From: Pseudalkalibacillus hwajinpoensis
GTDB taxonomy: Bacteria; Bacillota; Bacilli; Bacillales; Guptibacillaceae
DNA length: 64,000 bases
Assembly (NCBI RefSeq): GCF_039851965.1
Contig: NZ_CP156674.1
Coordinates: 1,984,001-2,048,000 of the forward strand
Reading direction: 5' to 3'
Shown here: piece after piece, positions 59,655-64,000 of the stretch
Layout of the letters: every line of letters begins with the position of its first letter
Position numbering within the stretch: the first letter of the stretch is position 1
Translations under genes and position numbers: made by a program
Notes under the pieces: generated by a model
Databases searched by the model: none
Seen by the model: only the letters and a program-made list of their open reading frames with translations
What the model was told of the DNA's origin: nothing

Positions 59655-60395
59655 TTAAGAATAAAAGACTTCCCATAAACAGAGACCGTGTGCAGGAGCA
59701 GTTTTACCTGCGAAATGGCGATTCCTTGCTTTTAAAATACCTACCATTTCATCTGCTTTTCGCTGCCCTCTTCCAACTTCTAATATCGTACCCATCAGAA
59801 TTCGGACCATATTATAAAGAAATCCACTGCCTTCAAATGTAAAAACGATTTCCTCATGATCTTGCTCAATACCAATCCGGTAAATCGTGCGGACCTTGTT
59901 TTTTACATTCGTATTGGCAGCGCAAAACGATGTAAAGTCGTGCTCGCCTTCAAAGTAGACTGCAGCCTGTCTCATATCCGTAATAGAAAGGCGACGAGCC
60001 TCATGGAAAGCATAGTTCCTTCGAAATACGTCTGGATCCACTTGGTTACGTACACGATACTGATAGGTCTTGCGCATAACATCATACCTGGCATGAAAAT
60101 CAGCATGGGCTGCTTCTGTTGACAACACCCTAATATCATCAGGGAGTTGTGAGTTTAGCGCCCTTGGCCAGTTCACAAGAGGAATAGATAGTGGTGTATC
60201 AAAATGGAGTACCTGCCCTGCAGCATGAACTCCAGCATCTGTTCTTCCCGATCCAGTTACCTGAATGCTTTCTCCTTTATGCATCTGCTTTAAAGCGCGC
60301 TGCACTTCTTCCTGCACCGTTCGGCCATTAGGCTGCACTTGATAGCCATTAAAGGCCGTTCCATCATATGAAATCGTCATTTTAATTCGTTGCAT
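59655..60395 (-). CDS. truA: tRNA pseudouridine synthase A
   Basis: The 246-residue enzyme modifies U38-40 in the anticodon arm. It has KMTISYDGTAFNGYQVQPNGRTVQ, the catalytic Asp in GSGRTDAGVHAAGQ, and EGSGFLYNMVRI. Size and context (after the ECF genes, before rplM) are standard. SD AAGGGAGGG. Confidence 0.97.
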   Translation of the reverse strand: MQRIKMTISYDGTAFNGYQVQPNGRTVQEEVQRALKQMHKGESIQVTGSGRTDAGVHAAGQVLHFDTPLSIPLVNWPRALNSQLPDDIRVLSTEAAHADFHARYDVMRKTYQYRVRNQVDPDVFRRNYAFHEARRLSITDMRQAAVYFEGEHDFTSFCAANTNVKNKVRTIYRIGIEQDHEEIVFTFEGSGFLYNMVRILMGTILEVGRGQRKADEMVGILKARNRHFAGKTAPAHGLCLWEVFYS

Positions 60396-60406
60396 GACGC
60401 CCTCCC

Positions 60407-61201
60407 TTAACTTCTAAGCAGCAGCAAGCCGACACATAGAATGAGCAAGACAATGAATAATAAGGTATCTTTTCCAGACCACTTGAGTAATCGAATACTC
60501 GTTCTGCCTTCGCCACCCCTGTACCCTCTCGCCTCCATTGCCATGGCAAGATCCTCTGCTCGTTTAAAAGCACTGACAAATAGGGGGACTAAGAGTGGGA
60601 CGATACTCTTCAAACGTTCTTTAATTGGACCACTGGAGAACTGTGCCCCTCTTGCAGACTGTGCCTTCATTATTTTTTCAGTTTCTTCTAAAAGCGTTGG
60701 AATGAATCGCAGAGCAATTGACATCATCAATGCGAATTCGTGAACAGGTAAACCCACTTTCTTCATCGGCCCAAGTAACGTTTCAATCCCTACTGTAATA
60801 TCGATCGGTGTAGTAGTGAGCGTCAGTAACGACGTAATCATGATTAAAAATAACAGTCTGAGTGAAATGAAGATCCCCTGCGTTACTCCGCCTTCATAAA
60901 CCTCAAGAAAGCCCCAATCAAATAGCAGCGTTCCTTCTTTCGTTAAGAAGACATGGAGAAGAAAGGTGAGAATAATGACGAGAATTATCGGCTTTAATCC
61001 ATTGTAAATATAACGAAGCGGAAGCCTGGATATAAGAATCGCCAGTAACGTAAATCCACCAAGAAGTGCATATGTGATCCAATTATTTGCTAGAAAGACA
61101 ACGATCACGAAGAGGAACGCAGTCAAGAGCTTTGCTCTTGGATCAAGATTATGAATAAATGACTGCCCTGGGACATATTGACCAATAATAATATTCTGCA
61201 T
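60407..61201 (-). CDS. ecfT: ECF transporter T component
   Basis: The 264-residue membrane scaffold has about five helices and the coupling motifs AQSARGAQF and AMEARGYRGGEGRT (Ala-Arg-Gly signatures that touch the ATPases). It joins EcfA1/A2 to substrate proteins such as BioY and works with many vitamins. Its ATG overlaps the ecfA2 stop. Confidence 0.96.
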   Translation of the reverse strand: MQNIIIGQYVPGQSFIHNLDPRAKLLTAFLFVIVVFLANNWITYALLGGFTLLAILISRLPLRYIYNGLKPIILVIILTFLLHVFLTKEGTLLFDWGFLEVYEGGVTQGIFISLRLLFLIMITSLLTLTTTPIDITVGIETLLGPMKKVGLPVHEFALMMSIALRFIPTLLEETEKIMKAQSARGAQFSSGPIKERLKSIVPLLVPLFVSAFKRAEDLAMAMEARGYRGGEGRTSIRLLKWSGKDTLLFIVLLILCVGLLLLRS

Positions 61202-62070
61202 CAGGAATGACCCTCCTTTTGCAAAACAGCAAGAGCTGCTTCAACAGCTCCACCAAGTGTAAACACACTTTGCGGCAGCTTCTTATGAAATCGCTCTTCG
61301 AGTAAATGGATAAATCGCACAGTTTCAGGCACATCGAGACTCAAGTCCTTCAGCGCATCTGAATCAGCAAAAATGTATTCAGGTTGACCCTGCAGGGCAA
61401 GTTGTCCCTGTTCCATTATGACGATATGATCAGAATACCGCGCTGCATCCTCCATACTGTGGGTCACGAGAATGGTCGTCAATCCTTCTTCTTGATGCAA
61501 GCGATAAAATAGACCCATAATCTCTCGCCGTCCCCGTGGATCAAGACCTGCAGTGGGTTCATCCAGAATGAGAATTGACGGCTTCATCGCAAGAACTCCC
61601 GCAATGGCGACACGCCTCATTTGCCCTCCACTCAAGTCAAAAGGCGACCGCTGTAGAAATGTTTCATCAAGGCCAACTTGTTTGATCAGCCGTGCAGCAC
61701 GCTGTTTTGCTTCTTCCTCTGGTACTCCAAAGTTCAAAGGTCCAAAGATGATATCCTTTTCGATCGTCTCTTCAAACAACTGATGTTCAGGATACTGAAA
61801 AACAATCCCTACGTGCTTTCGTAAAGCCTTTAATCGTTTTTCCTTTTCTCCAGCTCGTATGAGAAAATCACCAATTTGAATACTTCCAGCTGTAGGCTTT
61901 AACAAACCATTTAAATGTTGAATTAAAGTTGATTTACCCGAACCGGTATGACCGATAATCGATTGAAATGTCCCTGAAGCGATCGATAAATTAATATTCG
62001 TGATCGCTTTTCGTTCGAACGGCGTTCCAATATTGTAGTGATGCTCTAACTCTTTAATTGTAATGTCCAT
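61201..62070 (-). CDS. ecfA2: ECF transporter ATPase EcfA2
   Basis: The 289-residue ABC ATPase has Walker A GHTGSGKST (about 40-48), Q-loop FQYPEHQLFEETIEKDI, signature DLSGGQMRR and Walker B SILILDEPTAGLDP. With EcfA1 it powers vitamin uptake. It starts 24 bp inside the ecfA1 end and stops on the ecfT start, so all three are coupled. Confidence 0.97.
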   Translation of the reverse strand: MDITIKELEHHYNIGTPFERKAITNINLSIASGTFQSIIGHTGSGKSTLIQHLNGLLKPTAGSIQIGDFLIRAGEKEKRLKALRKHVGIVFQYPEHQLFEETIEKDIIFGPLNFGVPEEEAKQRAARLIKQVGLDETFLQRSPFDLSGGQMRRVAIAGVLAMKPSILILDEPTAGLDPRGRREIMGLFYRLHQEEGLTTILVTHSMEDAARYSDHIVIMEQGQLALQGQPEYIFADSDALKDLSLDVPETVRFIHLLEERFHKKLPQSVFTLGGAVEAALAVLQKEGHS

Positions 62071-62885
62071 AGCTCGTTCACCAGATCCTCCTGTGATAAT
62101 GTCAGCTTAGAGAAATCGTATCCTTTCTCCTTAAGAGCTCGCTGCACCTGCAGGGGAAAAGGAAGATCCAGACCTATTTCCTCAAGCATGTCACCCTTTT
62201 GGAAGACGTTAACCGGAAGACCTTCGTCAATCACTTCACCGGCATTCATTACGACTATGCGATCAGCTCGAGCAGCTTCTTCAAGATCATGGGTAATCGA
62301 GATCACAGTCATCCCTTCCTCTTCTTTCAGTTCACGCATGGTTTGGAGCACTTCTTTACGCCCTGCCGGGTCAAGCATCGAAGTTGCTTCATCAAGAATC
62401 ACGATCGAAGGACGAAGGGCAATAATACCTGCAATCGCCACACGCTGCTTCTGTCCACCAGATAAGCGATGCGGCTCCTGATCAAGGTAATCTTCCATCC
62501 TTACCTTCTGAACGCTCTCACTGATGCGCTCTAGCATCTTCTCACGGGGCATCCCATTGTTTTCAAGCCCAAATGCAACATCATCTCGAACTGAGGTACC
62601 CACAAACTGGTTGTCAGGATTCTGAAAAACAATTCCCACACTTCTTCTAATTTCCCAGATGCTTTCCTCGTCTCTGCTGTTATACTCCTCTACAAGAACA
62701 TCACCCTTTTCAGGAAGAAGCAATCCATTTAAAAGTCTCGCAAGTGTCGACTTACCAGAACCATTATGCCCAACAATTGCAAGCCATTCACCTTTTTGAA
62801 CAGATAGCGATACATCTTTTAATACATAAGGATGCTCTTCCTGATACCGAAATGACACATTCTGAACGGAGATCAGTTCTTTCAT
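62046..62885 (-). CDS. ecfA1: ECF transporter ATPase EcfA1
   Basis: A 279-residue ABC ATPase with Walker A GHNGSGKST, Q-loop FQNPDNQFVGTSVRDDV, signature LSGGQKQR and Walker B SIVILDEATSMLDP. The frame opens at 62915, but SD AGGAGG fits ATG at 62885 (7-nt spacing). First gene of ecfA1-ecfA2-ecfT, separated from rplQ by terminators and repeats. Confidence 0.97.
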   Translation of the reverse strand: MKELISVQNVSFRYQEEHPYVLKDVSLSVQKGEWLAIVGHNGSGKSTLARLLNGLLLPEKGDVLVEEYNSRDEESIWEIRRSVGIVFQNPDNQFVGTSVRDDVAFGLENNGMPREKMLERISESVQKVRMEDYLDQEPHRLSGGQKQRVAIAGIIALRPSIVILDEATSMLDPAGRKEVLQTMRELKEEEGMTVISITHDLEEAARADRIVVMNAGEVIDEGLPVNVFQKGDMLEEIGLDLPFPLQVQRALKEKGYDFSKLTLSQEDLVNELWTLQLKS

Positions 62886-62948
62886 ACTCATTCCTCCTGA
62901 CTCTGCTAAATTCAAGCCCTAGTCAAACTATCACACTATACTGGTGCG

Positions 62949-62970
62949 AAAAAACGGCGGCCCCGCCGCC
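62949..62970 (-). terminator. G/C-rich hairpin with T6 upstream of ecfA1
   Basis: CGGCGG and CCGCCG separated by a G/C-rich tip, followed by T6 on the minus strand, 64 bp before ecfA1. It separates the ribosomal operon from the ecf operon. Confidence 0.75.
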
Positions 62971-62993
62971 CCTTTTTCCTAACAGTATAAAAG

Positions 62994-63110
62994 AAAAGCG
63001 GAAGTGTCCTGTTAGACCCGTCAGGCACTGGAGCCTTACAAATCGAACACGATTTTTGTGTTCGGGTTGTATGACGAAGTGACTCGAGGGGCTGGACACT
63101 GCAGCTAGAT
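62994..63110. repeat. Structured intergenic repeat, copy 2
   Basis: Begins AAAAGCGGAAGTGTCC and ends GGACACTGCAGCTAGAT; the ends pair. The inner hairpin has CGAACAC...GTGTTCG. It is almost the same as copy 3, 3 bp away. Confidence 0.85.
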
Positions 63111-63112
63111 CG

Positions 63113-63230
63113 AAAAGCGAAAGTGGCCCGTTAGACCCGTCAGGCGCTGGAGCCTTACAAATCGAACACGGTTTTTGTGTTCGGGTTGTATAGCGAAGTG
63201 ACTCGAGGGGCTGGACACTGTAGCTAGATC
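63113..63230. repeat. Structured intergenic repeat, copy 3
   Basis: A tandem copy of the previous element with few differences (AAAAGCGAAAGTGGCC start). The near-identity over about 115 bp shows recent duplication. Confidence 0.85.
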
Positions 63231-63232
63231 AC

Positions 63233-63250
63233 AAAAGCCGAAGCGCCGCT
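63233..63250. repeat. Truncated repeat, 5' end only
   Basis: AAAAGCCGAAGCGCCGC matches the first part of the element and then ends, like the truncated piece at 19559. Confidence 0.55.
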
Positions 63251-63286
63251 TCCCCCCTACAAACCAAATACCAACAATTTTCATCG

Positions 63287-63316
63287 TAAAAAAAGCCTGG
63301 CATCTGCCAGGCTTTC
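63287..63316 (-). terminator. Second terminator after rplQ
   Basis: AAGCCTGGCA pairs with TGCCAGGCTT over a 3-nt loop with T7. Confidence 0.9.
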
Positions 63317-63370
63317 AGTAATGGCAAGCAGGATGCTACCACTTGAGATTATGCGCTTCTTTTAACAAAA

Positions 63371-63444
63371 AAACGCACGAAAAAAGGGCATAGAATCAGT
63401 ATCCAATGTCGAGATCCTGTCCCGCCCTTTTAATCAAGTGCGTC
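63371..63444 (-). terminator. Large nested terminator after rplQ
   Basis: Outer ACGCAC/GTGCGT and inner AAAAGGGC/GCCCTTTT stems enclose about 40 nt and are followed by T7, right after the rplQ stop. Confidence 0.8.
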
Positions 63445-63807
63445 TTATACTAGCTCGATGATCACCATTTCAGCACCGTCACCGCGGCGAGGTCCAAGTT
63501 TACGGATACGAGAGTAACCGCCTTGACGCTCAGCATAACGAGGAGCGATATCACTGAATAGTTTCTGAACTGCATCTTGACCGCTTTCTTGATCCGCCAC
63601 TTCATTACGGATGAAAGAAGCTGCTTGACGACGTGCGTGAAGATCTCCGCGTTTACCAAGCGTAATCATTTTGTCGATGAATGGACGAAGTTCCTTTGCC
63701 TTCGATTCAGTCGTTTCAATACGTTCATTGATGATCAAATCTGTAACAAGGTCACGGAATAGCGCTTTACGCGTATCACTAGTACGACCTAACTTTTGGT
63801 ATGCCAT
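63445..63807 (-). CDS. rplQ: Ribosomal protein L17
   Basis: The 120-residue L17 has [35 protein letters not shown] and the end [13 protein letters not shown]. The frame opens at 63846, but SD AAAGGAGGG fits ATG at 63807. Last gene of the alpha operon after rpoA. Confidence 0.98.
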   Translation of the reverse strand: MAYQKLGRTSDTRKALFRDLVTDLIINERIETTESKAKELRPFIDKMITLGKRGDLHARRQAASFIRNEVADQESGQDAVQKLFSDIAPRYAERQGGYSRIRKLGPRRGDGAEMVIIELV

Positions 63808-63857
63808 GAAGTATTCCCTCCTTTGTTGTTGTATATAAAGCAACAACTAGTAAATAT

Positions 63858-64000
63858 CTATTCTTCGTTACGAAGTCCCAGGCCAAGCTCTTCAAGTTTT
63901 TCCTGTACTTCTTCAAGTGACTTACGTCCAAGGTTACGAACTTTCATCATGTCTTCTTCAGACTTATGAGTCAGTTCTTGAACTGTATTAATGCCAGCAC
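63858..64000 (-). CDS. rpoA: RNA polymerase alpha subunit RpoA (C-terminus only)
   Basis: The last 46 codons of the frame encode the helix-hairpin-helix part of alpha-CTD ([24 protein letters not shown] end, LGLRNEE), ending with TAG at 63858. The rest lies outside the window. rpoA-rplQ order is universal in Firmicutes. Confidence 0.97.
   Translation of the reverse strand, partial: AGINTVQELTHKSEEDMMKVRNLGRKSLEEVQEKLEELGLGLRNEE

Overview
The window comes from a low-GC, endospore-forming Bacillaceae chromosome (Firmicutes). The evidence is the gene order rpoA-rplQ-ecfA1-ecfA2-ecfT-truA-rplM-rpsI-ybaK-cwlD-salA-gerD-kbaA-pdaB-rRNA/tRNA-rocF-sigW-rsiW-cdaA-cdaR-glmM-glmS, which matches the origin-proximal region of Bacillus subtilis. 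Sporulation and germination genes (gerD, cwlD, pdaB, kbaA, a CotF-like coat gene, a Spo0E-like phosphatase) and SD-rich starts, including several TTG/GTG starts, agree with this. Most genes lie on the minus strand. The species cannot be fixed by reading alone.

Layout: 1-20 kb is an accessory and metabolic stretch. It holds ydbST, an O-methyltransferase, a decayed yhdH-type reductase, uvsE, a DegV protein, a 2,4-dienoyl-CoA-reductase-like flavoenzyme, two nucleotidyltransferase genes flanking csaA, an esterase, mscL with an apparent ATC start, an SDR, a thioredoxin-like/BdbC redox pair, an M24 peptidase, two Fur-box-controlled tiny transcription units, relics of an aldo/keto reductase and a DoxX protein, bioY under a BirA-type operator, a polysaccharide deacetylase, a hotdog thioesterase and yisL. 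20-26 kb is a complete mannitol operon mtlA-mtlR-mtlF-mtlD whose MtlA has two EIIB domains. 26-32 kb is a metal-homeostasis block: cadA-type ATPase, ZIP transporter, and csoR-copA-copZ with its CsoR operator. 32-36.6 kb has a DDAH/arginine-deiminase-like gene, a decayed amino-acid permease, a YqcI/YcgG protein, a frameshifted LysE-type exporter and a CotF-like gene.

36.7-44 kb is the cell-wall and c-di-AMP cluster: glmS with its leader ribozyme, glmM, cdaR, cdaA, then rsiW-sigW from a sigma-W promoter that matches the consensus exactly. 44-52 kb contains spo0E-like, rocF with an ARG-box-like palindrome, ten tRNA genes and a 16S-23S-5S operon with tandem promoters. 52-64 kb runs pdaB, kbaA, gerD, salA, a group IIC intron inserted exactly in the cwlD terminator, cwlD, ybaK, rpsI, rplM, truA, the ECF transporter module, rplQ and the 3' end of rpoA.

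Points of most interest: two Fur boxes (18/19 and 17/19 matches to the consensus) driving an undescribed 55-residue membrane peptide and an FsrA-like C-rich small RNA; the EIIB duplication in MtlA; the apparent AUC start of mscL; the terminator-nested group IIC intron; a family of structured intergenic repeats; and clustered gene decay among transporters and oxidoreductases while the housekeeping genes are intact.
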